64,000 nucleotides of DNA, taken from the NCBI GenBank assembly GCA_021234535.1, contig CM037833.1:3540397-3604396 (forward strand), read 5' to 3'. The notes beneath the pieces were generated by a model. It made no database searches and was not told the DNA's origin. It worked only from the letters and a program-made list of their open reading frames with translations. Source of the stretch: Stichopus chloronotus. Taxonomy: Eukaryota; Echinodermata; Holothuroidea; Aspidochirotida; Stichopodidae. Positions 22,330 through 34,229 of the stretch are shown here, one piece after another; the stretch's first letter is position 1, and each line of letters begins with the position of its first letter. Position numbers and translations under genes: made by a program.

Positions 22330-22760
22330 TTTACAAAGTTTTTACAGTTTGACCCTTCTCAAACTCAAATATTTGACTTTTGTTCATGTTTTCCCAAACC
22401 CCAGATGACCTTTGACTTCCACCAAAAACGACAGGGTTCTTTTACTTAACAATGTGCTTCACCTGCATACCACGTATGAAACTTGTCCAAGCTTCACTTC
22501 TTGAGATATTTTGTTTACAATGTTCTCCCAATTGACCCCAATTGACCTTTGACCTCCACCACAAACAATAGGTTTCTTCTACTCAATGTGGTACACCTAC
22601 ATACCAAATATGAGATATGTCCAGGCTTTCTTGATATGTCGTAATTACAAGTTTTTCACAATTTGACCCCTGTTGACCTAAAATGACCTATGACCTCCAC
22701 TAAAAAACAATAAAAAACAATGGGGGTCACTCAATGTGAGATGCATACCACTATGTTATG
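22330..22760 (+). repeat. DR1-type tandem array, ~139-bp period
   Basis: Three tandem units. The anchor TGACCTTTGACCT occurs imperfectly at 22406, exactly at 22543-22555, and as TGACCTATGACCT at 22684-22696, so the steps are 137 and 141 bp. Each anchor is followed by a CCACCA-type word and an ACAATAGG-type word, then by TACATACCA-like and CTTCTTGAGATAT-like phrases. The family is not recognised. Confidence 0.8.
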
Positions 22761-22764
22761 CTAT

Positions 22765-23455
22765 TAGAAATCCCTGTGTGCATGCCCTTTATTTAAACCA
22801 ATGCATGTTGGCGATGAGATACGCAACTCCGTGAATAAGGTAGAGCTTTTATATGAACAAAAATGGTAACATTGGGGACTTTGCTAAGATCTGAACAGAT
22901 GTTGAGGTGGAAACCGCATGAATTACATACTAGGAAAATGGTTGTTCAGTTACGAAACCCAATGTTTTCCCCTTTGTGTTCGGTTGTCGAATGAGGAGCA
23001 TAGATTTGCTTCTCAGCCAGTGATCGCCCACTACTCAAAATCATGTTGCTACGCCCATGGTGCAACATATACTACCTTTTCTGTTACAGTAGGCAGGTCA
23101 CTGTGAAAAATCCTCAACATTGTAACATATAACGGGTAAAAAATTATTGTGTGCAAACCGATAGTTTATACTGCCCATATGGAACCAGTAACCCATAACA
23201 ACCTGAACGAACCATCACCATTGTAGTGACGTGACACAATTTCGAGTTAATACCATATAATCTGCATTTCCATGATTTCACCTTTCTCCCATCCCGTACA
23301 TTACACTTATAGATGAGATAAAAATAGCCACCCACGAACAAGACTTAAGCAAAAACCACAAACACATCCAACCACGGCCAGGCTTTGACATACTACAGAG
23401 TAATAATTTCTTCCAGAACTTTTCTTTACAGAAATTCGTATGATAAATTATGGAA
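22765..23455. other. Non-coding spacer
   Basis: No gene seen. A faint R1-like phrase (CATATGGAACCAGTAACCCA, 23176-23195) precedes the better R1 array that follows. Confidence 0.4.
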
Positions 23456-23459
23456 TGTG

Positions 23460-24085
23460 TTTGTCTAAAACCATCACATCTATCTGTCCACAAGTGTTCA
23501 AAACGCTTCTCCTCCTACATACATTCATGTATTTGTTTCAAACTTACACACAATGTTCCTTGGGTTGTGGACAATTTGGGACGTTCAGGAATCATGGGCC
23601 CAAGGTCCCATGTGCGCCCTTTGGCCCATTTTATGAAATTGTAAAAAATGCTTCGCCTTATACAGATTCTCTTGTACACTGTTGATGGTTTGGTTTGTCA
23701 TAATGATACTCCATCGGTTGTGCATTCAGGGTGTTCAGGAATTTTTGGTCCAAGGTCCCATGTCGGCCCTTTGGCCCATTTTATGAAACTTTATGCAAAA
23801 CTGCTTCTACAGATCCTCTTGTACCATGCTGACGGTTTGTCATAATGATTTAAAGTGGTATCACATCAGGGTGTTCAGGTTTCCCCAGGGGCCCTTTATG
23901 AATTCTGCAAAATGCTTTTCCTCCTGCAGATTCTCTTGTACAATGTTGGTTTATCATAATGATAATAGCCTCACGGTGTTCAGTAATTTCGGTTGCAAGG
24001 TCCCATGCCGACCCTTTGGCTTATTTCAGGAAATTGTCACTGGTGCACCTACATTGTGTTCAGTAAGTTTGGGTGTTCTACGATA
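23460..24085 (-). repeat. R1 family array, inverted
   Basis: R1 units on the minus strand. The plus-strand anchor TGTTCAGG (or close variant) recurs at about 23581, 23732, 23872, 23977 and 24057, so the steps shrink 151, 140, 105, 80. Each is followed by an AAGGTCCCATG / GGCCCTTTGGCCCATTTTATG phrase and by CTCTTGTACAATGTTG-type words. The left end carries the terminal phrase CTATCTGTCCACAAGTGTTC, as expected for the inverted orientation. Confidence 0.8.
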
Positions 24086-24652
24086 ACGTAACCTAGAGAC
24101 ACTTGGGTTGAAGATATGAACCTCTGCACCATCGGACTAATACAGCTGTAGTACGTTCATTGTGTACAGCTTGTACCATTGATGTTTTAGAGGTAGTAAT
24201 GCTAATGTTTCTATCCTGCGAAATGACCAATTTATACGAAAACATGTTTGATTGCATTGTACGAAAGACACACAAAACATTTTGGGCCACTTTGGTATAA
24301 CTTACTTACATTCTGTAATATCAGCGGGTGTTTCACAAGTCACTTCCTAATTGTTAGAAGTCGTCGTAAAGCATGTGATTGATTTAGTTTCCTTGGAACT
24401 AACAGAACAAAGGCTACTGGCAATCCCAGAAAACGGTCATCAAATAGTACGTGAAGGACGCTAGAATTGTGCATTGTGGGACAAGGTCAGTCATCTACTT
24501 TTCTGAAATATATATAATTGATGAAAAATGTTACATCCTGCTCCATGTCCTGATACAACCCCCACACGGGTTAGTTGAAACATTCGAAATGAACAGTAAC
24601 GTTGAAGTACATGATCAATCTTGCACACAGTTTCATTGATATTAAAACTTAC

Positions 24653-24874
24653 AACCAGCCCAGGTCTCCGCTAGTGTATGGTACGTCAATGAAGATAGAC
24701 TGACGCCTCCATGAGCACCATCATCATCTTCACAACCACTACCACCATTACCAACAGCACCAATAAGCCTAGTAACAAGTCCTTCACCCGTTATGGGTGG
24801 ATCACACAAGTAAAAACCCGAGATCTTTCTACCCGTGGCCCCAACACCCATCAACTGAGTGACTGACTGAGTGA
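24653..24874 (-). CDS. Candidate internal exon of an unrecognised gene
   Basis: On the minus strand a 222-bp open segment is bounded by a strong acceptor (pyrimidine-rich CCTATTTCAG just above 24874) and a consensus donor GTAAGT just below 24653. The frame takes one base from the exon before and leaves one base over, so it is a symmetric phase-1 exon. The peptide is Gly-rich with an acidic patch: it includes LMGVGATGRKISGFYLCD, then LIGAVGNGGSGCEDDDGAHG, then SLTYHTLAETWAG. I do not recognise the protein. A phase-compatible upstream segment ending in a GTAAGT donor lies near 25350-25424. Evidence is splice sites plus reading frame only. Confidence 0.4.
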
Positions 24875-25339
24875 CTGAAATAGGTAAAACTTTATTGCTC
24901 CATAAAAGGAAATTCTTGTACTTGCACAAACAATAGTAACCAAAGTAACAAGAACAGGAAAGTATATATGTACACAAAGGCGTAGGAGCCCAATTTTTGG
25001 ATTTTAGAAGTGTCTAAACGCAATTTGGTGGCATTTTCTTAGCAAGTCAGTCAACACAATTTCTTGCGTTCGCAGCCAAAACCATAGGTGCAGGTACTCA
25101 CAAACTCTCAAAATTTAAACTTTTCCAACGGATAATTATCATCGATTTTTGGGAGTGTGTGATGCTACCCGGTGACCGATCGTCTGACAGTGCCGCCTGA
25201 CGGTGTAGGTTTAATGGACAACTCTGAAACAAGCCCCTTCTTTACCTCGCGAAGCATGCATTTGTTTTTAGCTTTAAGGTTGGCGTTGCACGGCGTGATT
25301 ATATTCGACTGTCCACGTTCGTGTTGAAATATTTCGTGG

Positions 25340-25424
25340 GAAAACTTACCTGTTCGACGATCGTAGGCCCACCTGCTACGAAGGTTGCAGTGTTGTGACA
25401 AACGTCGCACTTGAAAGATGCACT
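25340..25424 (-). other. Possible exon with strong splice donor
   Basis: On the minus strand the sequence ends CGTCGAACAG followed by GTAAGTTTTCCC, a consensus donor, and can be entered at a CTGCAG just above 25424. Two frames are open across it; one would join in phase to the segment at 24653-24874. No protein match is recognised. Confidence 0.2.
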
Positions 25425-25690
25425 GCAGCGCGATTAGTGAATGTAGGCCTACTATGAAATAGTTGAGTTTGTGTGTAGAGTTAATTGGAAGTTTCCAGTA
25501 AGTTAACAGTGCTTGATATTTGAGCGTGGCACTTTTAAGACTGGGAAGATTTAAAGTGCTGGTTTTTCAGAGGGCTGGGCGGGTCAGCGGGTTTGGGTGT
25601 TCAAATGTGGGTCAAACCCGCCGGCGAAATGCGGGTCACTTGGGAGGTATGTAAAAGTGGTTGTACAATTCAAATGACGAAGTATTTCAT

Positions 25691-26000
25691 TCACATACAC
25701 CTCCTCAAACATTTGTGCATAGTATTATGTAAAAAGTATTCAAAAAAGTCAGAATTTCTGCTCCGCCTGCTTCCAAAAATATTTATAATGTCTTCCATTT
25801 GTTCTTGCATTACTCTGTTCGTAAAATCTCGTTCAATATTTAGAATTGGAAGATTATGGAGTCTTTGCTGCCCCATGGTGTTTCGCAAATACGTTTTCAG
25901 CCTGCGTAGACCACTGAAGGCTCTCTCCGCAGAACATCACGTTGCTGGGATGGTTGCCGTTATCAGGTGTTCTTACACGTACGCCGAGCCGTATACGGCC
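25691..26000 (-). pseudogene. hAT transposase C-terminal (dimerisation) relic
   Basis: Minus-strand remnant of the C-terminal dimerisation region of a hAT-superfamily transposase (ZMYM1-like host proteins share it). The diagnostic phrase AERAFSGLRRLKTYLRNTMG is followed by QQRLHNLPILNIERDF. A TGA stop at 25937-25939 interrupts the frame just before that phrase, and sequence upstream of about 26000 does not continue the domain. The reading then stays open to 25691. The DDE catalytic core is missing, so this cannot be an active transposase. Confidence 0.8.
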
Positions 26001-26009
26001 CGTGAAAGT

Positions 26010-29000
26010 GTGCAGTATAGGCCTACTACTAATACTATGCGACATGCTAACTGAAACAACGAAATATGTAAATGTCAAAATTCTCTTTTAGATTAGTAGG
26101 CTTAATGGCGAATTAAGTCCGACAAGTTTAACACGTTCAACTGCAAGCCCTTTAATAATAACAGCAGATGGAGGGATTTTGTCACAATCAAAATCAATAC
26201 ACAATTCTTTACTGTTTGAAACATTTATTACGGGAGAATTTGTGTCGCAATAATTAACAAAAGATCCCACCATGGCAGTGTCATCTGCAAATTTGATAAG
26301 GGAGCACCCTTCTTAAGATGAGCACCCTTCTTTGCATCAAAAGTATTTAAAGTCAAAAGAAAAGGTGCTAAGACCATACCATGTGAAGCTCCTACATTTG
26401 CAAAAGCCACATAAGAAAGGCAAGAAGGGTAAGGTAATTCAATATCCAATGAGGAAAACTATTTGGGACTTTCATACTAACAAGCTTATTCACCAATATA
26501 TGAGTTTCTATAGTATTAAAAGCAGAGGAAAAATTAAAGAACATGTTCTAGGTCTGTCTTGGGTCACGGTACTCTCCGATCTTTTTCCAATCTCATGCAT
26601 TTCTCTTTTTTCATTTTACTCGTACGTACAATGTAGCAGTCTCTTTCAACGTGATATTCCTTTATAGAATACGCGCAAACTTATTGTCGTCTTTCCTAAG
26701 TTAATGAGTCTACTGTTCTTTCTCCAATCAATGAGAGACGATCTAGTCTCGGTTAATCATCTTAATTGACAGCTATTGGAGGTTAACTAATATAGTAATA
26801 ATAGTAATTGTTGGACAACTGACTAGCACGAAGATCTGTTGAATGTGCTCATATAATAAAAAATATTACGACACGTTTTCCAAATTTATAAAATATGAGG
26901 CGGCTTACTAGTGATGACGCACCTCAACTATTGAGTATGGGAGCAAAAACCGGCACAACCATGACATGGGAGGTACTCTGTAAACATAACCGTAAACGCT
27001 TACTGGAAAAATGGATTAAAGTTGTTGCAACCGGTTTGTGGTTTTCTGATATTAATCCCATGGTAGGTGTAATATCCATCATGTTGCTTTGGTGTTTGCA
27101 TCTCATTAAAACTGTTGCAACTAAAAAAAGAAAGGGTTTCTTTTCCCAGTTCCTCCAATTCCTTTACTTTAAGAGACGTATTTTTTTCTCTAGCACTTTT
27201 GTGTTCCTAAATTTAAAGAAGACAAGAGACAAGAGTTATATTTAACCATAAATGGACTTTATTTTTATCTGTGGGCTTGGCATTCAGCTCAAATGACTTT
27301 TGATACACATGAGGAAGATCAGAGAATGCACATGTTGAAATTATTTCAGAATGGCTCAGTCACATTACGTGCAAAGAATGTAATTGTATTAATATTGCTG
27401 TACATAGTATATAAAGTAACATCCAAGCACACAGAAAGAACTGAAATGTAGTTTCACATCACACGAAATCCCAAGAACACAATTAATTGAGCTTCCAAAC
27501 ATTTATTCCAACTCATTCCAACAGCCTATACACTCATTTTCCTAGGAACATGTCAGTCGGTTGCAACATGAATCACGTTTGAAACAAAACAAATTATTCA
27601 GTCTACCCCAAACCATACTTTCTTCAAAAAGATATCCATAAGAGTAGATCCCTAAAATCACGACAAACCACACTTGCAGTAGTAGTTCCCACAAAGACAT
27701 TCACATAAGACAGCCATATGCCTCAAAGCTAACAGAGATATAGAAATCTCCTCCAATTGGCACATAAAGTTATACCTTCACAACTCGATTCTAGGAATTC
27801 CTGAATACCCTCTGAGTGATGACAGAAAAGCTTCCATGTTGTTGAGTGATTACAGAATAGCCTTAATGGAAAACACGGTAATAGGAAGATTTGGGTGTAT
27901 TTTCAAAAACAAAATGATGAAACAGCCCTAATTAAATAATACTCATAGCGACCAATTATCTGACTGACAATTTATCATGTGCACAGAATTCTAAACAGAT
28001 TTTACACATTCAATGAAATGGAGCAAACTGTAAAGCCGAGGTAGCCGTATAACGCACTACTTACAAAATCCTGTTAATTGTCTTTGTCGTGTTAGCAGCA
28101 TGATACAGACTATATCAACATGAAACAACTTATTAAACAAAATATTTGGTGTGGAAACTGCATGGAACATGATACAATATTTCCACATTTCACTGGCTAA
28201 TTTAAAAAACAATTTTAAGCATTTTGTGCAACAGTAATCACATTTCACGCAACAGCAATCACACTGCTACCTTATAAAATTTTTTGTATTACAATTATCC
28301 AAGAGCAGTAAGATCTCAAAGACTTTACACCCTATGATCCTTTATCCCCTCTCACGTGAAATTAACCTAGCGGTGAATCCTTCCAAATGGGCAGTCATTC
28401 ATCATCCTTTGTAATATGATTATTATCAACCATCCCTTCCACACTCTGAACTTTACAACACATAAATCACCCCAAAGGCAGTTATTGATTAACATAATCA
28501 GGGCAACATAAGTGTCCAATCCAATCCACCCTACTTCCCAGTCATTTAAAGCTGGGTTTAGATAGTTTCAGCGTTTGACAGCCTCAGTGCAAGATATATG
28601 CAACTTTTCAACAAGTGCACCACTGCTGTGGTGCATTTGTTGAACAATAAGAAATGCTACAAATAAAATGAATGAAAAACTCATAACAACCAACCGAAAA
28701 ACATAAGAACTTACGAACTAAACAGAAAAAAAATGTGGCTAAGAATCATACAGTCAGCCATGGTTTCACAAGTCACCATAACTCATCAATAAGCAAAACA
28801 TATGAACTTTTAGGATTCAATTGTGCAGTAGGTAATTTGCAACATTCCTTTTGCATATTAACACAAACATTAGTACACTGAATTTAAACTACAGAAGGTG
28901 TGCAACTGTCAGAATCACCACTGTCACACATGCATGTAAGTAACATACAATGGTCTTTCGACAAAGTAAGAACTGATACTGAAACTCCAAAACAGAAATT

Positions 29001-30240
29001 AAAATACATGACTGAGGATCATACAGCCAGCCATTGGTAGATAATCTGTTCGATAAATAGCAGAAACGCGATCATAACATATTTACATTGAAAGATCATT
29101 ACTACAATCAGAGATCACATGATCAGAGCTTGGAAAGAGCTACTGAGTTCAAAGTTTTGTAACAAAGGTAACCAATTTAGCAGGTACCTTCCTGTTATCA
29201 GGAATTTCAAAAATTTTCTCTCAGGGGCATTTCTCCGAACGACCACCTTCCGATTCTATGGCAACTGCATCTCAGCGTGGTTCTCAAACTCATCGGATTC
29301 TGGAAAATAGAATAACAAATATTCACGTGCAACGTCCAACATTTGTTAGGATGCATATGGCTTGATAGATTTTTAACGACCCTACCTGAGACCCAACATC
29401 TACAGGTTTGATGTGTAAACAAAGCACGTGCGGACAGGTTCTGGTTGTATTCAGTTCCCGAAAGCACATGGAGGTACAACGCATTTATTAAAAGGATAGC
29501 CCAGCCAGAAATTTAGCTTTGATATGTTTAAGAGTAAGTAAATGTGACCCTTATAGTAAAACTTCCATTCAGTTCTCATGCATGGTTCTCAAGATTTTAT
29601 CAGTTCGAGTTACCCCCTTTGCTACCAACTGGGAACCTGAAGCAAACAGGAGTGACATCATCTCTTCAGATTGCTAAAGAGTCTTTTGTTTTCATTTTTA
29701 AATTTGTTATTTTGACAGTGAAATCAGCAGGTGGTCACCCTACATACTGGTTACGTGAAGGTCACAAAACTCTCGTACCCCTCATACATTCACATTATTA
29801 TATCACTATATATTGAAGTATTAAATTTGGTGTATATTTTAAAGAAAAACATAAAATACCTTATCAATGTGGGGAGATGACATCCTTCCTGCTTGCTTCA
29901 AGTAAACTGTTGGTAACAAATGTGGCAACTTCAACTGCTCATATCTCGCGAACCACACATGGAAATTGAATGGAAGTTTCACTGTAATGGTCAGATTAAT
30001 TTACTCTTCAACATATCAAAGTCAAATCTGTGGCTAGATCATCCTTTCTTCAAAATGGAGTTATTTAATGTGCAACAACTAAATCAAAATGAATACAGGA
30101 AACTGAATTAAAACAGATCAATCAAAACACAACTGATTCCTGTTATCTTAACTTTTTGGTACAGAATAAAGTCTTCGAAATGCCCTGGTGCATTTCTTTT
30201 CCTTTTACTTCTTTCTGATTGGCTTTTGTGTTGAATGAGG
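26010..30240. other. Long AT-rich stretch without a recognised gene
   Basis: About 4.2 kb. A frame at 26895-27245 (plus) starts MRRLTSDDAPQLLS but ends in low-complexity sequence and is not recognised. From about 29310 down to 27250 the minus strand could be a long 3' untranslated region: a small exon-like piece sits at 29263-29305 after TTTTCCAG and reads SDEFENHAEMQLP then stop, and an AATAAA on the minus strand lies near 27258. This is speculative. Confidence 0.35.
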
Positions 30241-30247
30241 AACCATC

Positions 30248-30640
30248 TTAGCATCTGATAAGTTTGTGGTTTACACAGATCTCAGGAGAATGGCGCAAAT
30301 AAGCCCTATTCCTCCTTACGTTAGATCCATTTGGTGTTACTATGTTGTAGGATCTTGGTCCAACTTTCTCTCTCACCTTGGTTGGCAACCATAATTTCTT
30401 GTCTTCATTCCAAACTCGGATGTGATCACCTGTCTTGAAGGATTTAAGCATCTTAATTCCCTTGTCATAATATCATTTTTGCTTCCTTTGCTTAGCATCA
30501 AGCTCATCCTTTACTGTCTCAGGAGCACACAGACTTTCAATAACCGACGTTGGAAAGAAAGTTTTGATAAGTTTCTTACCAGTTGTGCTGGGGATTTACC
30601 AGTTTTCTCTATGGGTATAGTACGGTATTCAAGAAGGGCA
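30248..30640 (-). pseudogene. Second gypsy element: integrase C-terminal relic
   Basis: Minus-strand fragment of a gypsy-type integrase tail, different from the intact element at 1.6-6.6 kb. Upstream pieces read LLEYRTIPI and KSPAQL (the conserved 'hyR-TP...SP-LL' region after the catalytic core), then, after frame changes, FKTGDHIRVWNEDKKLWLPT and KVREKVGPRSYNIVTPNGS with RRNRAYLRHSP. At least two frameshifts are needed. No LTR is evident at either end. Confidence 0.8.
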
Positions 30641-30954
30641 AGTCACCTTTGTAAATTCACATACCATATAATCAAAATAAGCACTCAACTTCTAATAAAT
30701 CCCCAACCTTGAGCAGGTTGGTAGGCTATGGCCCAGATTACAGTAACTGCATATAATGCACTTGTCAGTGGTGGTCTTACCGGATACTTGGGGATAGCAG
30801 GGGTTGTAGTAGATAATGGTTACTATTACAATAATTATTTAACACATTGCAACTATGTGCTTAGCAATGAAAATTATGCAGTAAGGCTACATTACACAGA
30901 GGTTGAGATACTGTATGCCCTGAAATCATGATGAGATTAATCTCATTTTACCTG

Positions 30955-31670
30955 TCACATCTATGTATGATCTCCTCCTGCAACAATAGAGCTGGAAAGC
31001 TTTGTCGTATGGCTTTCACTAACGGCTTATCAGTCATAAAAGCTCTTCGTTGCCGGTAAGTTTTTATCCATTAGTGATTCCAACATAGCCGGATTTTTCA
31101 CATCCTTTTTTAGCCATTTCCTTTTTCATAATTCCTGATGTTTTTTTCAGAGACGTTTCATCTTCGGTAGGTGGTACTGGTGGTAAGAAATTGACGACAC
31201 CGTTGGAAGGTCTTTTAGAGATACTTCTACGAGGTGAACTTTCTTTTACTTGGGCACAGTTTAGGTGATGTGAGATCAGCGTCCCTCATCCGTAAGGATT
31301 TCAGTTTATCATCAAATACGTCAGTCCAACCAACGTACCTACAGCCAATGCGATCATTCAGATGGGGGTAGTGTCTGATTAACTGTTGTGCAATGCCCCT
31401 TTTCATTGCCATGTTAGGATATTTATTTTGCTGATAGAGAAAATCTCCAAGCTGTTTCAAACGTTCATGTTTCTCTGCCCACTGAAGTTGTACCGCCTTT
31501 TGAAGGTCATCATTATTACATGTAGCAGATATTAAACTTGCAATCTTGTTAACTTGCTTACTTGTAACACGTTTGGTTTCTGTTGCAATTATAGGAGTTT
31601 TCACTTTTCCAGCACATATTTCATGTTTAGTCAAATGTACTACACCCTCCATATCATTGGCCACTGTCAA
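30955..31670 (-). pseudogene. Transposon-like protein relic, C-terminal part
   Basis: Minus-strand pieces in order. First an open stretch with NKYPNMAMKRGIAQQLIRHY and GCRYVGWTDVFDDKLKSLRM. After a frame change come VVNFLPPVPPTEDETSLKK, then RRAFMTDKPLVKAIRQSFPA and LLLQEEII. This succession (KYP...; Y-x-W...KLK--R; NFLPP-P--EDE-SL; PV...FPAL) is one I associate with SAMD3-like and related uncharacterised proteins abundant in fish and invertebrate genomes. At least two frame changes show decay. It belongs with the segments at 32280-33040 upstream on the same strand. Confidence 0.6.
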
Positions 31671-32279
31671 GATCTGACCATGTACTAGAATTTAGGAGAC
31701 AGTTTCCGGAAATGTCTAGGAAGGTGTCTGACAATTTTTATTCTCAATTCAAGATCGATCCATATTTCAAAGTCATCATCAAAATACTGGAACGATATTT
31801 TGATATTGAAAATGGGACACTCTTTACAACACTCATGATGTTGATGAAACTGCTATGTTGTTGGCATACAAAATCTTTCAACCTGTGTAGACTGAACAAT
31901 AAAATAAAGATATACATGACAACAGCAGTACATAAGTGTATGGCTGTAGTGAAAATCCCACATAAAGACGAGTACCTGAATTTCAGACAGAACTTTGCAA
32001 ACACTTAAAGGGTAACAAGCTTTCAGCTGATTAAATCCTACAAAACAAAAACCTTTGTTTCCAGTCAATTTGTATGCCCTCACAGTCATTATGTATTATA
32101 CCACATATTTTTCCACAATAAAGCTTACCAGTCCCCCTCGGGCTAACAGCACCGGGATGACACCAATTGTAAACAAATCATTTTCATTGTCTGAATACAT
32201 TACAATGGCCATAGATCTTTCATAGTCAATCCAACTAATTTTCAGAGTGATATAGTTCGAAATCCTGCATTACAAATTG

Positions 32280-33040
32280 CCTCATTGTCTTTAAACACAG
32301 CTTGGATTTCAAGTTCCGTTTTCAGAAAATTTTTGTCTGCGGGGAAGCATGTTTGTTTCATGTGTACTCTGCTTGCAACTGTACAGCAAATGTTTTTGAA
32401 ATTCTTACAGGTGGTGGCAACGGATCTCAGCTCTTGGTACTTGGCTTCAAATCAAATACACCATATCGATTTTAGTGGACCATATTTCATTATCTGATCA
32501 GGGTTGTTGTTTTGGTCTACTTGGTGATCTGCAATTGTACTTTCTAACTCAGCTTTCATTTCAGTTGAGAGAACAGGGACGAACGCCAAGATCAAAAACA
32601 ACTCCATATGATGGGTACATGTGATGGTACCATATTTATGGGTACTTTTTCCATCAACATGATGGGTAAAAACCGTATCAAGGTCCACATTCGTGCAGCA
32701 TTTGGCTTGACGTTGAGATCAGCTCTGACCCTTTGAGGTTTGTTTCTCCAATATCTATCTAAGGGTCTAGATTTCCAATTTCTGCATCTGAGTGATAAGG
32801 AATAACTCCCTTATAAGGGTCATGCATATCGTCTTGTGGACCCCCCCCCCCATCCATGCAGTGAAAATACTGAAAGTCATTTAAAGGACATTTTCTGTAG
32901 ATTCCATAGGCTGAACAAAGGGTAGGGAGTTGCTTGTCAAATTCCAGGTGTACATCATATGTCTTTGTGCTACTTGGTTCATCAAGCCTTAATTTACTTT
33001 GAATGTCCTGCCTTGTAGCCATGCAGTGGCTGCACATTCT
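32280..33040 (-). pseudogene. Transposon-like protein relic, central part
   Basis: Minus-strand pieces of a repetitive animal protein family. At 33037-32759 the reading includes CSHCMATRQDIQSKL, then YGIYRKCPLNDFQYFH and MHDPYKGVIPY, corresponding to the family landmark 'MHD--EGV-PY'. At 32688-32280 it continues with NPDQIMKYGPLKSIWCI, a TGA, then FEAKYQELRSVATTCKNFKN, corresponding to 'FGPL--WCMRFEAKH--FK---...NFKN'. The TGA sits where the family has CGA, a CpG decay product. It is a dead copy; the function of the intact family (probably transposition) is inferred, not shown. Confidence 0.6.
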
Positions 33041-33559
33041 ATGGTTTCTCCCACCACCAAATCATTCTGAAAAACCCAACATGTAGTGCACACCATGGTC
33101 GTTATCATCTAACAGCGATACTGAACCATATATGATTGGAAGTTCCGCAGTCTCTAACACAGATCAGTTAACAGAGGAGGTTGAATAACTTTCTTCAAGC
33201 CAGATTCCGTTAAGTCTTTGGCTTTAAATTTGTTTATTGCTACCATGCGGGTTAACCACTTCTACTTCATCAAAGTAGAGTATAAGATTAAGGGATTTGA
33301 AGTGTTGACAAAAGAGTACATTTTCTGTAAATGCAAGACCATCTTAGCAGTAGTTTCTTTTACATGTAGGGTACTACATACCTTTTACAAGAATGTACAA
33401 TCTCAGAGGGAAGCATGCTGTGAACACTTTATGAGACCACCCACTGGCTCCAATTGTAGCTCTTACAAGCGAATTCTTATAGAAAAATAATACATAACAA
33501 TAATACATAAGACTTACTGTAGATGATATATTTAAAGAAAGCATTGCAATGTTGCCTAA

Positions 33560-34190
33560 TTACATATTTAAATCTTCTTGTTCTGGCTGTCCATTGATAC
33601 GATGATGACTGCAACGCAAGGAGAGTTAAGTCCTGCAAAAAACGTAGGTGGGCCGACAGGCCGGCCTGCGAACAGCAGAGTCGACCGCAAGAACGACAAG
33701 CGAACCCAATTGTTGGCAAAGAATGCCTAATTTGATGTTTATGAACATAGTCTCTTCGGCGTTTCTCTTCAATGGCAATCTTTGATTTCCCAACGGCTGC
33801 TTTCCAGACATTTCTATCACTGGCATCATGTTCCCAACTGCTGTGATTGATTCCAGTGCTCTTCATGTGTCTCTTCAGCACATCCTTGTAACGGAGCTTC
33901 TGCTCGTCATGTGATCTCTCTCCCTGGACAAGCTGTCCATAAAATACTGCTTTTGGGAGCCTGGTGTCCGGCATGCGAAAAACATGCCCAGCCAGCGAAG
34001 CTGTGATTAATGCCTCTGCACTAACTGTATTTGCTCTTTCCAGCACAACAACATCTGGGACCCTGTCCTGCCAGCGAATGCCCATGATTTGGCGCAGATG
34101 GCGAAGCTGTGTCGCGGTCAGTTTCTTGACGTGTCTGCAATAAAGGGTCATGCACTCTGTTGAGCAGAGAAGCACTGGTAGGACTACTGC
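33560..34190 (-). pseudogene. 5'-truncated LINE, ORF2 tail
   Basis: Minus-strand end of a non-LTR retrotransposon ORF2, downstream of the reverse transcriptase palm. The frame reads LLCSTECMTLYCRHVKKL, then RHLRQIMGIRWQDRVPDVVV, HVFRMPDTRLPKAVFYGQLV and ends with a Cys-rich motif (CRSCGRLCCSQAGLSAHLR). The match begins abruptly near 34190 in AT-rich DNA, as expected from incomplete reverse transcription. The 3' end lies near 33565 in an AGAACAAGAAG sequence. The clade is not decided. The frame stays open for more than 200 codons, so this copy is not very old. Confidence 0.8.
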
Positions 34191-34229
34191 ATTATATACT
34201 TACATTATATTAAATATTCAATAATACAT

